64,000 nucleotides of DNA from Bombilactobacillus bombi (GTDB lineage: Bacteria; Bacillota; Bacilli; Lactobacillales; Lactobacillaceae). The notes below the pieces were generated by a model. The model saw only the letters and a list, made by a program, of their open reading frames with translations. It was not told where the DNA came from and made no database searches. This document shows, piece by piece, positions 42,398 through 51,793 of this stretch. Made by a program: the position numbers and the translations under genes. Where the stretch lies: the NCBI RefSeq assembly GCF_964340835.1, contig NZ_OZ204251.1, one strand, 5' to 3'. Positions within the stretch are counted from its first letter, which is position 1, and every line of letters begins with the position of its first letter.

Positions 42398-44011
42398 ATG
42401 CACAATCATCGAAAAATGAGCTTGTTTTCGATTGTAATGATGGCTTTGAGTGCTTTAATTGGTTCGGGCTGGTTATTTGGTTCTTGGGAAGCTTCTAAGT
42501 TGGCTGGCCCAGCCGCAATTTTATCTTGGGCATTAGGTGGACTAATTATTGGCGCCATTGCTTACAATTACGTCGAAATTGGCACGATGTTTCCAGAATC
42601 TGGCGGAATGAGCAAATATGCCCAATATTCTCACGGTTCGTTATTAGGATTTATCGCTGGTTGGGCTAACTGGGTATCATTAGTGACGATTATTCCTATA
42701 GAAGCAGTAGCAACAGTTCAATATATGAGTACTTGGCCTTGGGAGTGGGCTAATTGGACTCGCCAATTTGTAGCACATGGCCAAGTGACTACTTCGGGTT
42801 TAATGGTTGTCTTTGTAATTATTATTATTTTTACTTTAATTAATTATGGCTCCATTACTTTGATGACGCATTTTACTTCTTTAATTTCACTATTTAAAAT
42901 CGGCTTGCCCATTTTAACAATTATTATTTTAACGTGTTCTAGTTTTCATCCGGGTAATTATGGCAGTAATTTACAGGAGTTTTTTCCTTATGGAACAGCG
43001 CCAGTATTAGCAGCAACTTCAGTGGCGGGTATTATTTTTTCATTTAATGCCTTTCAAACGGTTATCAATATGGGTAGTGAAATTAAAAAACCAGAACGTT
43101 ACATTGGTTTGGGTATCACTATTTCGCTGTTAATTGCTGGTGTTATCTACTTATTATTACAAAGTACATTTATTACTTCCATCCCGCCTAAATCATTAGC
43201 AAACGGCTGGCAGCACATCACATTTGATTCTCCTTTTGCTGATTTAGCAATTTTATTAGGCATTAATTGGTTGGCAATTTTGTTATACATTGATGCTTTT
43301 GTTTCCCCGTTTGGTACCGGAGTTTCCTTTGTGGCGTCAGCAGCCAGGGCTTTAGCTGCGATGGAAGATAACGGACATTTGCCTCACTTTTTAGGAAAAA
43401 TGAATTCCAAATATCGAATTCCTAGAATAGCGATGGTAGTTAATGCAATTTTAAGTATGGTAATGGTAGCCTTGTTTAGATCCTGGTCGTTATTAGCGAC
43501 AGTTTTATCGGCAGCCACCTTAATTGCGTATCTTACCGGACCAGTTACAGCAGTAGCTTTACGTAAAATTGGGCCCCAACTATTTCGACCAATTAAGTTG
43601 AAGCACTTATCTGTAGTAGCACCATTATCTTTTGTGCTGGCGTCTTTGGCTATTTATTGGTCAATGTGGCCGACAACGATTGAAGTGATTGGAATTATTC
43701 TTTTGGGTTTACCAATATATTTGTTTTACGAACAAAAAAATCACTTTCAACAATTTCGTTTGCACTGGCAAGCTAGTTTATGGATGATAGTTTATTTAAT
43801 AGTAATTTCACTGCTTTCTTATGGCGGCAGCCAGGAATTCGGCGGGCAAAATTGGCTGCATTATCCTTGGGATCAATTGGTTATTGTAGTTATTTCTTTA
43901 GGATTTTATTACTGGGGCAGCCATAGTGGGGTAATAACAGCTGATTTTGAACACGCAAAAAAGTTGAATCAAAAAGCAAAAAGATTAGCACAAAAAGATA
44001 ATGCAGAATAA
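42398..44011 (+). CDS. APC superfamily amino acid permease
   Basis: A 537-residue membrane protein with 12 or more helices. Helix 1 has SALIGSGWLFGSWEASKLAGPAA, the amino acid permease pattern, and helix 2 is followed by NYVEIGTMFPESGGMSKYAQYSHG. The C-terminal tail of about 35 residues is charged and cytosolic. It would import an amino acid; the substrate cannot be told. It is a single gene with GAGGGAG before the ATG. A second permease of the same superfamily but different sequence lies at 8.5 kb. Confidence 0.85.
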   Translation: MHNHRKMSLFSIVMMALSALIGSGWLFGSWEASKLAGPAAILSWALGGLIIGAIAYNYVEIGTMFPESGGMSKYAQYSHGSLLGFIAGWANWVSLVTIIPIEAVATVQYMSTWPWEWANWTRQFVAHGQVTTSGLMVVFVIIIIFTLINYGSITLMTHFTSLISLFKIGLPILTIIILTCSSFHPGNYGSNLQEFFPYGTAPVLAATSVAGIIFSFNAFQTVINMGSEIKKPERYIGLGITISLLIAGVIYLLLQSTFITSIPPKSLANGWQHITFDSPFADLAILLGINWLAILLYIDAFVSPFGTGVSFVASAARALAAMEDNGHLPHFLGKMNSKYRIPRIAMVVNAILSMVMVALFRSWSLLATVLSAATLIAYLTGPVTAVALRKIGPQLFRPIKLKHLSVVAPLSFVLASLAIYWSMWPTTIEVIGIILLGLPIYLFYEQKNHFQQFRLHWQASLWMIVYLIVISLLSYGGSQEFGGQNWLHYPWDQLVIVVISLGFYYWGSHSGVITADFEHAKKLNQKAKRLAQKDNAE

Positions 44012-44405
44012 CTTTTTTACTTTACTAAATAGGAAACTAAGGGGGAAAATACTAGTAATAACCATCAATAACTAGCAATAAGGTCCCAAGCATTACTGTA
44101 ATGTCTAATGTATTTGCCACTATCACTTTTTATTTTGGGTGTTATTTTCTTTGGAATCAATGCCTAATATAAGACTATCTAAAGTACAGTTAAATATTTC
44201 TGTTAAATCAGTGAGATTAAGAGTTTTCCTGCTTGAATTCCTGTCTTTACAAAAAGTTTTTGAGCAACCATCGTTTGCATAAAAGAAACTAAAAACAAAT
44301 TTAGATAAACAATTATATTCAAGACAATGATAAATATCGAACTATTTCTAAAAAGATATTTTTTAATCTGAGTACAACTATTAGAAATGACTCTATCAGG
44401 TATAT
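44012..44405. other. Intergenic stretch with decayed coding sequence
   Basis: About 400 bases without an intact gene. The plus strand shows nothing. The minus strand holds relics described separately at 44104-44412. No terminator is evident after the permease gene. Confidence 0.5.
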
Positions 44406-44412
44406 TTGACAT
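44104..44412 (-). pseudogene. Probable remnants of a membrane protein and an XRE regulator
   Basis: An open stretch from ATG 44412 gives 69 residues with one long hydrophobic helix (IFIIVLNIIVYLNLFLVSFM), like the N-terminus of an ABC-exporter membrane domain, but it lacks a ribosome binding site. Overlapping it in another minus frame is LNLTDLTEIFNCTLDSLILG, which looks like the last helices of an XRE-type regulator, ending near 44110. Neither has a plausible full gene. The simplest reading is a decayed locus next to the intact XRE gene; both similarities are my own pattern reading and weak. Confidence 0.3.
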
Positions 44413-44465
44413 TGAAAAAAGAGTTGCTATACTATGATTAAATATATCAAATATATTTGATATAT
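44406..44465 (+). promoter_or_regulatory. Promoter and 24-bp palindromic operator of the XRE gene
   Basis: TTGACA (44406-44411), 16 bases, TATACT (44428-44433). A perfect 24-bp palindrome (44442-44465; half ATATATCAAATA) covers the expected transcription start, 16 bases before the start codon. The regulator encoded just downstream probably binds it. Confidence 0.65.
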
Positions 44466-44480
44466 TTTGAAGGAGTATTC

Positions 44481-44687
44481 ATGAATAATGTGCGCTATTA
44501 TCGTAAAAAAATGAGACTTTCACAATTAGACTTAGCTAATAAGATTGATGTTTCTCGTCAAACAATTAATATGATTGAAAATGATAAGTATAATCCTACT
44601 TTAGCGTTATGTCTGAAGTTAGCACACATTTTAAAAACAGATTTAAATGCTTTATTTTGGGAAGAAAGCAGTTCAAAAAAAAGCTAA
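44481..44687 (+). CDS. XRE-type HTH regulator, 68 aa
   Basis: A 68-residue protein made almost only of a Cro/CI helix-turn-helix (RKKMRLSQLDLANKIDVSRQTINMIENDKYNPTLALCLKLAHIL). It belongs to the short YozG-like regulators that pair with a small membrane protein gene. ATG 44481 follows AAGGAG; the open frame extends upstream through the operator and is not coding there. The palindrome before it suggests autoregulation. Confidence 0.85.
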   Translation: MNNVRYYRKKMRLSQLDLANKIDVSRQTINMIENDKYNPTLALCLKLAHILKTDLNALFWEESSSKKS

Positions 44688-44793
44688 AGTATGTTTTTTG
44701 AAAGTAGATATTCATAGAAGCTTCTGTTTAATTCCTTACAACAAACAATTAATTAAAACTAGAATAACCAGTCACTAAAATGAGGTAGCGACG

Positions 44794-45177
44794 ATGGAAA
44801 AATTAAAAGATGAACGTTTAATTTTAAAAAAACAACGGCTAGAGTCACGCTTATATTATTTACAAACTGGTGTTTTGATTATTTTTGCAATTTATGGTGT
44901 TTGTACACAAGGATTATACTATTTAACCTCTGCACCGATTATGGCCATTTTATATATTAGCTTTATTTTAAATGCCTTCAAGGAAATGGCGATTTCTAAA
45001 GATTTGGAACGGCATCCATTATTAAGCGGAATTTGTGGGATAATTATTTTTTTATTAGTTGCTTTTATTATTGGACTTTTTGGACTTGGAAAATCAGGAA
45101 CAGGTGCTTATTTCTTAGCAATTTTGTTGGCTGGAGTAATTACTTTGATAGCAGTAATACTTATTGTGAAAAAATGA
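44794..45177 (+). CDS. Small membrane protein, partner of XRE regulator
   Basis: A 127-residue protein with four predicted helices after a charged N-terminus (MEKLKDERLILKKQRLESR). The gene lies 106 bases after the XRE gene, on the same strand, with GAGG before ATG. Pairs of a YozG-like regulator and a three- or four-helix membrane protein of this size are frequent in Firmicutes; the function is unknown. I do not recognise a more exact family. Confidence 0.6.
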   Translation: MEKLKDERLILKKQRLESRLYYLQTGVLIIFAIYGVCTQGLYYLTSAPIMAILYISFILNAFKEMAISKDLERHPLLSGICGIIIFLLVAFIIGLFGLGKSGTGAYFLAILLAGVITLIAVILIVKK

Positions 45178-45189
45178 AATAAATACTAA

Positions 45190-45221
45190 AAAAGAGTTAG
45201 TTTAAAGGCTAACTCTTTTTT
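45190..45221. terminator. Bidirectional terminator between membrane protein and CPBP gene
   Basis: GAGTTAG and CTAACTC form a seven-base stem with A and T runs of six or more on the two sides. Confidence 0.88.
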
Positions 45222-45235
45222 ACGACTAAAATTAA

Positions 45236-46459
45236 TTACAGCAATTCTGGAAAATTTTCTTTAACAGTTTCGCGTCGCTGGCCACTTAAGAGAAAAGCAG
45301 CAATTCCCAAGAAAATAATAGCTGTAATAATGAGTATCATCCAATCAAAACTAGTAGGAATACTCATAGTTTCTTTACCACTGGTGATAAAAGCCAGTAT
45401 GTCCATACTAGCATGAAACAGCATTGGCCACCAAAAAGCTTTGGTGTACAGGTAAATAGCAGCAAATAAGATTCCTAAGCTAAAAGCAAAAATTGCTTGT
45501 AAAATAGTTGCATCCAGACTTTGAACTGCTAAATTAGGAATATGTGCCAAGCTAAAAATCAAAGAACTACCAATAATTGCTAAATCAAATTGGAATAAAC
45601 GATTTCGTAAAGCATGGAGTAATAGATAAAGTAAGACAAAACGGCATAACCATTCTTCTAAAATGCCTGCTTCTAATCCATTTAAAAGTAAAGTCAAAGA
45701 AGTAGAACGAATAGTAAAATCTAATTGCAATATTTGTTGCCAACTCTCGGCGGTTCCAAAGGCGTTAAAGATAATAGTAATAAGAGAAAAGATAATCAAA
45801 AAAAGGATTATTCCCTTTTGACTATTATGTGCCCAAGAAAATTTGGGGAGTTCAAACCCCCAAATTTTCATAACGATACTCGTTAAAATGACAAAACTCA
45901 AAGCAGCCATTATATCACTATTACTAAGGGCTAATAGAATAGGATCAAAGCCGGTGTGACCTGTTAAAGGCAGACTAAGCATTAAAAAAGCTACGATCAA
46001 TGACATTAACATTCGACCTAAAAGTGATTGAATACGGGCAAATGCCAAAACACCGATAGGGATATACATGATTAAACTATAAATAAGAATGAGTGACAAA
46101 ATAAGATTGTTAAATATTGTAATTTCTGTTGGCAAAAAAGAACAAAGCATACTTAACAGTGTAGGCAAAACTATTAATTGTCCCAACGTTTGATAATAGT
46201 GATTAAATTTTAATAATAGCTGTTGCCAGCGTTTGTTTTGATTTAAGTGTGCTTCATGAGGATTAAGCAAGAAAACACCAGGAACGGTTAAAATTAGCAA
46301 GAAAATACAAGTAGTTAAAACGAGACCTAACGGTTTATTTTGCCAACTAACTCCTAATAAGCGCCGCATTAACAGAATACCAATAATTGCTATTTCTAAA
46401 AAATATTGTATTAAAAACCACATTCGAATAAGAGAATTGAAGCTTTTTTGTTTTAACAT
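45236..46459 (-). CDS. CPBP family intramembrane metalloprotease
   Basis: A 407-residue membrane protein with 10-12 helices. The C-terminal third carries the CPBP (Abi/CAAX protease-like) motifs: EEWLCR as motif 1 (EExxxR), FSLAH as motif 2 (FxxxH) and LFHASMD as motif 3. The N-terminal half has no recognised domain and is longer than in most relatives. In lactobacilli such proteins often serve bacteriocin immunity or peptide maturation, but no bacteriocin gene is visible here. AAGGAG precedes ATG. Confidence 0.85.
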   Translation of the reverse strand: MLKQKSFNSLIRMWFLIQYFLEIAIIGILLMRRLLGVSWQNKPLGLVLTTCIFLLILTVPGVFLLNPHEAHLNQNKRWQQLLLKFNHYYQTLGQLIVLPTLLSMLCSFLPTEITIFNNLILSLILIYSLIMYIPIGVLAFARIQSLLGRMLMSLIVAFLMLSLPLTGHTGFDPILLALSNSDIMAALSFVILTSIVMKIWGFELPKFSWAHNSQKGIILFLIIFSLITIIFNAFGTAESWQQILQLDFTIRSTSLTLLLNGLEAGILEEWLCRFVLLYLLLHALRNRLFQFDLAIIGSSLIFSLAHIPNLAVQSLDATILQAIFAFSLGILFAAIYLYTKAFWWPMLFHASMDILAFITSGKETMSIPTSFDWMILIITAIIFLGIAAFLLSGQRRETVKENFPELL

Positions 46460-46972
46460 AAGCTGCTCCTTGAGTATAAAGTCACTACTTTTAATTTACA
46501 GTAGTTATTGGGCTTTGACAAGAAAGTTAAGGCTTATTTCCTGGGAAATATAAAAAGCAAAATCAGTATTTGTAGTACTTATTTGTTACTAATTTTTGTT
46601 TAGTTAGAAATAATTCTAATTATTAAACATGATTTAGTCTATTGCTAGGTTTTGAGAGAAAATTATGAAATTAACTCCTAAAGCAGATATCGATGATGCT
46701 TTAGGATCTAGGGGGTGATTATGTTAATTGCAGTAGGGACACTATGCAAATCAAACATTGCAAACAAAGTTCAGCAATAGTGCATTAGTTAGTTGTAATT
46801 GTACTTTATGTAGTAACTTGGTTATTGTCTTTTGCTTAAGTAATAGTTTTATAGCGGCTAAAAGAACAATTTTCATAAGCAAACTAATATTATATATTTG
46901 ATTTGTTTACATAAAATCCCATAATCACTAAATTATTATCTAATGATTATGGGTATTTTAATAATTAAAATT
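46460..46972. other. Intergenic region of about 510 bases
   Basis: No gene with start, ribosome binding site and reasonable length is visible on either strand. A plus-strand run near 46800-46845 (LVVIVLYVVTWLLSFA before a stop) looks like the last helix of a membrane protein and, with the short ATG-led run at 46664, may be relics of lost genes. A terminator hairpin for the SDR gene lies at 46918-46963. Confidence 0.5.
46918..46963. terminator. Terminator of the SDR gene
   Basis: CCCATAATCA and TGATTATGGG form a ten-base stem. The minus strand leads into ATTTTATG, so it is a moderate terminator in that direction; it could also act on the plus strand (TATTTT). Confidence 0.6.
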
Positions 46973-47719
46973 CTATTTGGAAGTGAAGCCTCCATCAATT
47001 GGTATTTCTGTACCAGTAATAAATGCTGCTTCATCACTAGCCAAGAAAAGCACTAAATTAGCTACTTCTTCAGGTTTACCCATTCTACCTAATGGATAAG
47101 TTTTATTTAGTTCTTCTTTAGATAATTTTAAAGATTCGGAGGCATAATCACTCATGGCGGTTGTTATATAACCAGGATGAATCGAATTGACTCTAATATT
47201 GTGTGTGGCGTATTCTGCTGCTTCATCTTTACTCATTATGCGAACAGCTCCCTTGCTAGCACCATATAAAACATGTCCTGCTGATCCGATTAATCCTGCA
47301 ATAGAAGAAGCGTTAATAACAGAACCAGAATTATTAGAAGCCATTTTGGGCAAAACATGTTTCATCCCTAAGAAAACACCATTAATATTTATATCTAGTA
47401 ATTGTTTCCATTCATCTAGTGAGATATCGATAATTGGCTTAATTCGATAAATACCTGCATTATTAAAAAGAATATCAATTTTTCCAAATTTATCTAATGT
47501 GTTTTGAACGACTTTAATCCAATCATTTTCAGAAGCTACATTTTGTTTTATAAAGACTGCCTTATTGCCTAATTCCTTTTGGACTTTAGTGCCTTCTGTA
47601 TCATTAACATCAGTAAAAACTACTTTTGCACCTTCTAAAATGAATCGCTTTGTGGTAGCTAAACCTATTCCAGCTGCTCCGCCAGTGATAATGGCAACTT
47701 TATTTTCTAATCTTTTCAT
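46973..47719 (-). CDS. Short-chain dehydrogenase/reductase (SDR)
   Basis: A 248-residue classical SDR. The NAD(P)-binding TGGAAGIG, the structural NNAG, the catalytic Ser in NASSIAGL and Tyr-Lys in YGASK are all present. The Asp at the end of strand 2 (VVFTDVND) favours NAD over NADP. Likely roles are an acetoin/diacetyl or other alcohol dehydrogenase; the substrate is unknown. The start 47719 follows AGGAGG; 18 open residues upstream are not supported. It stands alone. Confidence 0.85.
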   Translation of the reverse strand: MKRLENKVAIITGGAAGIGLATTKRFILEGAKVVFTDVNDTEGTKVQKELGNKAVFIKQNVASENDWIKVVQNTLDKFGKIDILFNNAGIYRIKPIIDISLDEWKQLLDININGVFLGMKHVLPKMASNNSGSVINASSIAGLIGSAGHVLYGASKGAVRIMSKDEAAEYATHNIRVNSIHPGYITTAMSDYASESLKLSKEELNKTYPLGRMGKPEEVANLVLFLASDEAAFITGTEIPIDGGFTSK

Positions 47720-47841
47720 TGAAAAACCTCCTAATACAAAACACGATAGACAAATTACATTAATTAAGTTCACCTCTTTTTAATTAACTTGTTCACAATT
47801 TAACACTGACTGAGGAATAATTATAGAAAAGTGACTTATTA

Positions 47842-48804
47842 TTAATTTTGTTGTGTGAGTGATATTGGAAACACATATTCTGTTTCAAAATTTTGTTGTG
47901 GGTTTTGAATTTTGGCTAATAATAGGTCACACATTAATTCAGCCATAGGTCCAATTGGTTGTTTAACAGTTAGTAGGTCTGGAAATAGCGTTTGAACAAA
48001 AGTAGAACCATCATAACCAGTGATTAAAGGAGGATGATTTTGCGATTTAGTAAAGCTCAATACCAATAATGCTGTTAAGTCATCAGTACAACAAATGGCA
48101 TCAAAATGGTGTGTAGATAATATTTTTTGAATTAACAATTTTTTGACCAATAAAGAACTATCAAAATCTAGAGCAATGGTTTGAACGTTTGTATCTACAT
48201 TTTGAAATATTGATAACATTCCTTTAATTCGATCATTAATTGGATTTAAATCTTCTTTACTACCAGATAAAATTAAAATATTTTTTTTATTTTTATGAAT
48301 AATAACTTTTGCAATTTTTTGTCCACCAAGATAGTTATTGCTTCGCACTGAAGGTATATTTTTAGAAATTGAGCGATCAAAACAAATGATGGGATAATTA
48401 TTTAAATCTTGCTGAATAAAAAATTTAGAATGTGAACTTGTAATAATTCCTTCTACTTGATTAGCTTGTAATAAACTAAAATATTTTTGTTCTCTTTCTG
48501 GTTGATTATTACTAGTACAAAGTAACGTTTGATAATTAGCAACGGCTAAATATTTTTCAACATTTTCGAATAACTCTGAATATAAAGGATTATCTAGGGA
48601 AGGTAATATTACACCAATTGTTGCAGTATGTTTGCTTTGTAACTTTCTAGCAGCAATATTCGGAGTGTAATGTAATTGATTCATTGCTTGATATACTTTT
48701 TTACGAGTTTTTTGGCTAATATATCCTTTATTATTAATAACTCTTGAAACAGTTGCAATTGAAACTTGGGCAGATTTTGCGACATCTTTAATAGTAACAG
48801 GCAT
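47842..48804 (-). CDS. LacI family regulator of the sucrose phosphorylase operon
   Basis: A 320-residue LacI/GalR repressor. The HTH lies at residues 3-25 (TIKDVAKSAQVSIATVSRVI), the hinge helix near residue 50 (NIAARKL), and a periplasmic-binding-protein-like sensor covers about 60-315. It is divergent from gtfA, and two LacI-type operators in the gap overlap the gtfA promoter, so it most likely represses that operon and responds to sucrose or a derived sugar phosphate. Confidence 0.9.
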   Translation of the reverse strand: MPVTIKDVAKSAQVSIATVSRVINNKGYISQKTRKKVYQAMNQLHYTPNIAARKLQSKHTATIGVILPSLDNPLYSELFENVEKYLAVANYQTLLCTSNNQPEREQKYFSLLQANQVEGIITSSHSKFFIQQDLNNYPIICFDRSISKNIPSVRSNNYLGGQKIAKVIIHKNKKNILILSGSKEDLNPINDRIKGMLSIFQNVDTNVQTIALDFDSSLLVKKLLIQKILSTHHFDAICCTDDLTALLVLSFTKSQNHPPLITGYDGSTFVQTLFPDLLTVKQPIGPMAELMCDLLLAKIQNPQQNFETEYVFPISLTQQN

Positions 48805-48873
48805 ATGATTATTTTCCTTTTTAATTAATGACTTAATTTTATTGTAAAATCAAATAAATAATATGTAAATATA

Positions 48874-48925
48874 TGTAAACGATTGACATATCTTTTTATT
48901 ATTTATTATAATGTAACCGATTACT
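48874..48925 (+). promoter_or_regulatory. gtfA promoter with two LacI/CcpA-type operators
   Basis: Promoter TTGACA (48883-48888), 18 bases, TATAAT (48907-48912). TGTAAACGATTGACA at 48874-48888 covers the -35; TGTAACCGATTACT at 48912-48925 touches the -10 and the start point and matches the cre consensus at 13 of 14 positions. The centres are 38 bases apart. One or both may bind the divergent LacI protein, and the second may also bind CcpA. Confidence 0.75.
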
Positions 48926-48956
48926 GCAGTAATAAAATAATTTATGGGAGAGTGAA

Positions 48957-50396
48957 ATGAATCTTTCTAATAAAGTAATGTTAATAACTTATCCTGATAG
49001 TTTGGGTAGTAATTTGCAAGAATTAAAAGAAATATTGAATTCTGATTTTAAAGGAGCAATTGGTGGTATTCATATTTTACCTTTTTTCCCTTCTTCTGGT
49101 GATCGTGGATTTGCACCTTTAACATATCAAAAAGTAGATAATAAATTTGGCTCTTGGAAAGACATTGAAAATTTATCAAAGGATTATTATTTAATGTTCG
49201 ATTTAATGATAAATCACCTATCACGCCAATCACATGAATTTCAAGATTTTTTGGCTAATGGAAATAATTCTAAATATGCAAAAATGTTTATTGATTTGGA
49301 TAAATTTTGGCCTTCAGAGCGTCCTAATGTGGATGATATTGAAAAAATTTATAAGCGCAAAGATAAGGCTCCCTTTCAGACAGTAACTTTAGCTGATGGT
49401 ACTAAACGGCAACTTTGGAATACTTTTGGGCCCGAACAGCTGGATTTGAATTTAAATACAGATATAACACGTAAATTTTTAAGCAATAGTTTAGTTGCTT
49501 TTTCACAACATGGTGCATCAATTGTACGTTTAGATGCTTTTGCATATGCGATTAAAAAGATAGATACTAATGACTTCTTTGTTGAACCAGATATATGGAA
49601 ATTATTAGATGATTTGAAAGAACAAGCACAAAGAAACAATCTCTTAATTTTGCCTGAAATTCATGAACACTATACTTTATCCCAAAAAGTTAATGAAAAT
49701 GGGTATTATACCTATGATTTTGCTTTGCCAATGTTAGTATTATATACTCTATATTCTCATAATCCGCATCCATTATTGAAATGGCTTCAAGAAAGTCCTA
49801 TGTATCAATTTACTACTCTAGATACACATGATGGTTTAGGAGTAGTTGATGTTAAGGATATTTTAAGCGATGAACAAATTTCATATACTACGCAACAATT
49901 ATATAAAAGAGGATCTAATGTAAAGCGTGCATACTCCAGTGCTGCTTATAATAATTTAGATATTTATCAAATTAATACTACTTATTACTCTGCGTTAGGT
50001 GAAGATGATAAAGCGTATTTATTAGCCAGGGCAATTCAAATTTTTGCTCCCGGTATTCCTCAAGTCTACTATGTAGGACTATTAGCTGGAAAGAACGATT
50101 TAGAATTACTAGAAAAAACTAAAGAAGGTCGTAACATTAATAGGCACTACTATTCTAATAATGAAGTTCAAAATCAATTAAAACGTCCTGTTGTGAGAAA
50201 GCTTCTGCATTTATTAGAATTTCGCAATGAATGTCCAGCCTTTGATTTAGATGGTACTATTTCTATAATTGAAAATAAAGATAGGTTTTCAATTTTACGT
50301 TCAAATGCGAATAATTCAATAATGGCAAAATTAGAAGTTGATTTAGGAAACAATGATTTTGAATTATATTTAAATAATCAAATTGTTTCGATTTAA
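48957..50396 (+). CDS. gtfA: Sucrose phosphorylase (GH13_18)
   Basis: A 479-residue enzyme that splits sucrose with phosphate into glucose-1-phosphate and fructose. By position the catalytic residues are Asp193 (RLDAFAYA), Glu234 (LPEIHEHY) and Asp292 (LDTHDG), one or two off the Bifidobacterium numbering. The substrate loop AAYNNLDIYQINTTYYSALG is that of true sucrose phosphorylases; the PTS gene next to it leaves a phosphorylated substrate possible. No signal peptide, so it acts in the cytoplasm. First gene of a two-gene operon. Confidence 0.9.
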   Translation: MNLSNKVMLITYPDSLGSNLQELKEILNSDFKGAIGGIHILPFFPSSGDRGFAPLTYQKVDNKFGSWKDIENLSKDYYLMFDLMINHLSRQSHEFQDFLANGNNSKYAKMFIDLDKFWPSERPNVDDIEKIYKRKDKAPFQTVTLADGTKRQLWNTFGPEQLDLNLNTDITRKFLSNSLVAFSQHGASIVRLDAFAYAIKKIDTNDFFVEPDIWKLLDDLKEQAQRNNLLILPEIHEHYTLSQKVNENGYYTYDFALPMLVLYTLYSHNPHPLLKWLQESPMYQFTTLDTHDGLGVVDVKDILSDEQISYTTQQLYKRGSNVKRAYSSAAYNNLDIYQINTTYYSALGEDDKAYLLARAIQIFAPGIPQVYYVGLLAGKNDLELLEKTKEGRNINRHYYSNNEVQNQLKRPVVRKLLHLLEFRNECPAFDLDGTISIIENKDRFSILRSNANNSIMAKLEVDLGNNDFELYLNNQIVSI

Positions 50397-50407
50397 GGAG
50401 AATAATA

Positions 50408-51688
50408 ATGGATAAACTTGTTAATTGGTTACAGAAACATTTAAATCCTATTGCACAAAAACTAAATGAAAATATATGGTTAGGTGCAGTACGTGATGGT
50501 TTTTTTGGGTCTACTTCTATTTTAATTATTGGGTCAATGTTTTTATTGTTTGCTAATTTACCAATTTCTGGATATGCACAATTTATGAGCTCAATTTTTG
50601 GGAAAAATTGGCAAATATTTTTTAATGTTCCATATAATATGACTATGAATATAATGTCAATATATGTTCTAGTTGGAATGGCAAAAAGTTTAGCTCATAG
50701 TTTGAAAGTTGATGATGTTCAAGCAATTATCTTATCATTTGCAGTTTTGTTTATACTTAATCCAACAATTATCAATAAGCAAAAAATTGAAGGTATTGCT
50801 TTGCCTAGTATTGGTGCTAGCGGCATTTTTTTAACTATTGTAGTTACCTTGTTAACTGTTAAAATGTATAGTGTTTTTGTTAAGAAAAACTGGCGTATTA
50901 AAATGCCTGATAGTGTGCCAGCTATGGTTAGTGATTCATTTACAGCTATGATTCCTGGAACAGTAGCAATGTTAATTGCCATTTCTATTAGAATTTTAGT
51001 TAGTATGACATCATTTTCAACTGTTCAAGGATTTGTACTAAAAATTATTCAAACCCCCTTATTAAATATTGGCTCTTCTTTTGGAGCAACAATAATTGTA
51101 GAATTTTTAGAAGCATTTATATTTACATTTGGTATTCACGGACCTAATATTATTAATTCAGTTATGCAACCAATTTGGTTAACCTTAACAGCCGAAAATA
51201 GTTCTGCATTTCATGCAGGTAAAGTATTACCTCATATTATGAATTTACAATTTGATGCTAATTATTTAAAATTAGGTGGTACTGGTACTACTATTGGTTT
51301 GGCAATATTATGTGCTTATTTTGCTCATTCAAAGCAAATAAAAACATTAGGTAAATTATCAATTGTTCCAAGTATTTTTAATATAAATGAACCTTTAATA
51401 TTTGGTCTTCCGATTGTTTTAAATCCAATATTAATGTTACCATTTGCTTTTTCTACTATTGTCTTTATATCATTATCTTGGTTTATTACTTCTATTGGAT
51501 GGCTTCCAATTGCTAATGGAACTAATATTCCATTTACTACACCACCAATTATTGCTGGATTCTTGATTTCTGGATGGCGAGGAGCAGTTTGGAATATTAT
51601 TGAGATTATTTTATCAATTTTATGGTATTATCCATTCTTTAAAATTATTGATCGTAATACTTTGAAAAGCGAAAATTCTAAAATTTAA
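50408..51688 (+). CDS. PTS EIIC, lactose/cellobiose family (CelB-like), without EIIA/EIIB
   Basis: A 426-residue sugar-translocating EIIC of the lactose/cellobiose (Lac) family. It has about ten helices, the NLPISGYAQF start region, the FTFGIHGPNIINSVMQP segment and the NINEPLIFGLPIVLNPI motif with the substrate-contacting Glu. The gene follows gtfA by 11 bases. No EIIA or EIIB gene is near, so it must borrow those proteins from another locus. Pairing with a sucrose phosphorylase is unusual, because a PTS would deliver a phosphorylated sugar. Confidence 0.88.
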   Translation: MDKLVNWLQKHLNPIAQKLNENIWLGAVRDGFFGSTSILIIGSMFLLFANLPISGYAQFMSSIFGKNWQIFFNVPYNMTMNIMSIYVLVGMAKSLAHSLKVDDVQAIILSFAVLFILNPTIINKQKIEGIALPSIGASGIFLTIVVTLLTVKMYSVFVKKNWRIKMPDSVPAMVSDSFTAMIPGTVAMLIAISIRILVSMTSFSTVQGFVLKIIQTPLLNIGSSFGATIIVEFLEAFIFTFGIHGPNIINSVMQPIWLTLTAENSSAFHAGKVLPHIMNLQFDANYLKLGGTGTTIGLAILCAYFAHSKQIKTLGKLSIVPSIFNINEPLIFGLPIVLNPILMLPFAFSTIVFISLSWFITSIGWLPIANGTNIPFTTPPIIAGFLISGWRGAVWNIIEIILSILWYYPFFKIIDRNTLKSENSKI

Positions 51689-51695
51689 TATATTG

Positions 51696-51728
51696 GACAT
51701 ACGGTTATATTACTGTATGTCTTTTTTA
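51696..51728 (+). terminator. Terminator of the gtfA operon
   Basis: GACATAC and GTATGTC form the stem of a hairpin followed by six T. Confidence 0.8.
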
Positions 51729-51793
51729 TTAGAAAACAAATCTGTTCAAGTGTTAGAATTGTACCAGAATAAGCATGGAAAGAAGGGCTAACA

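Noticed and set aside
46664..46850. Small ORFs in the gap between CPBP and SDR genes
   Set aside because: The short ATG-led runs are broken by stops within 20 residues and lack consistent family patterns, so they are not listed as genes.
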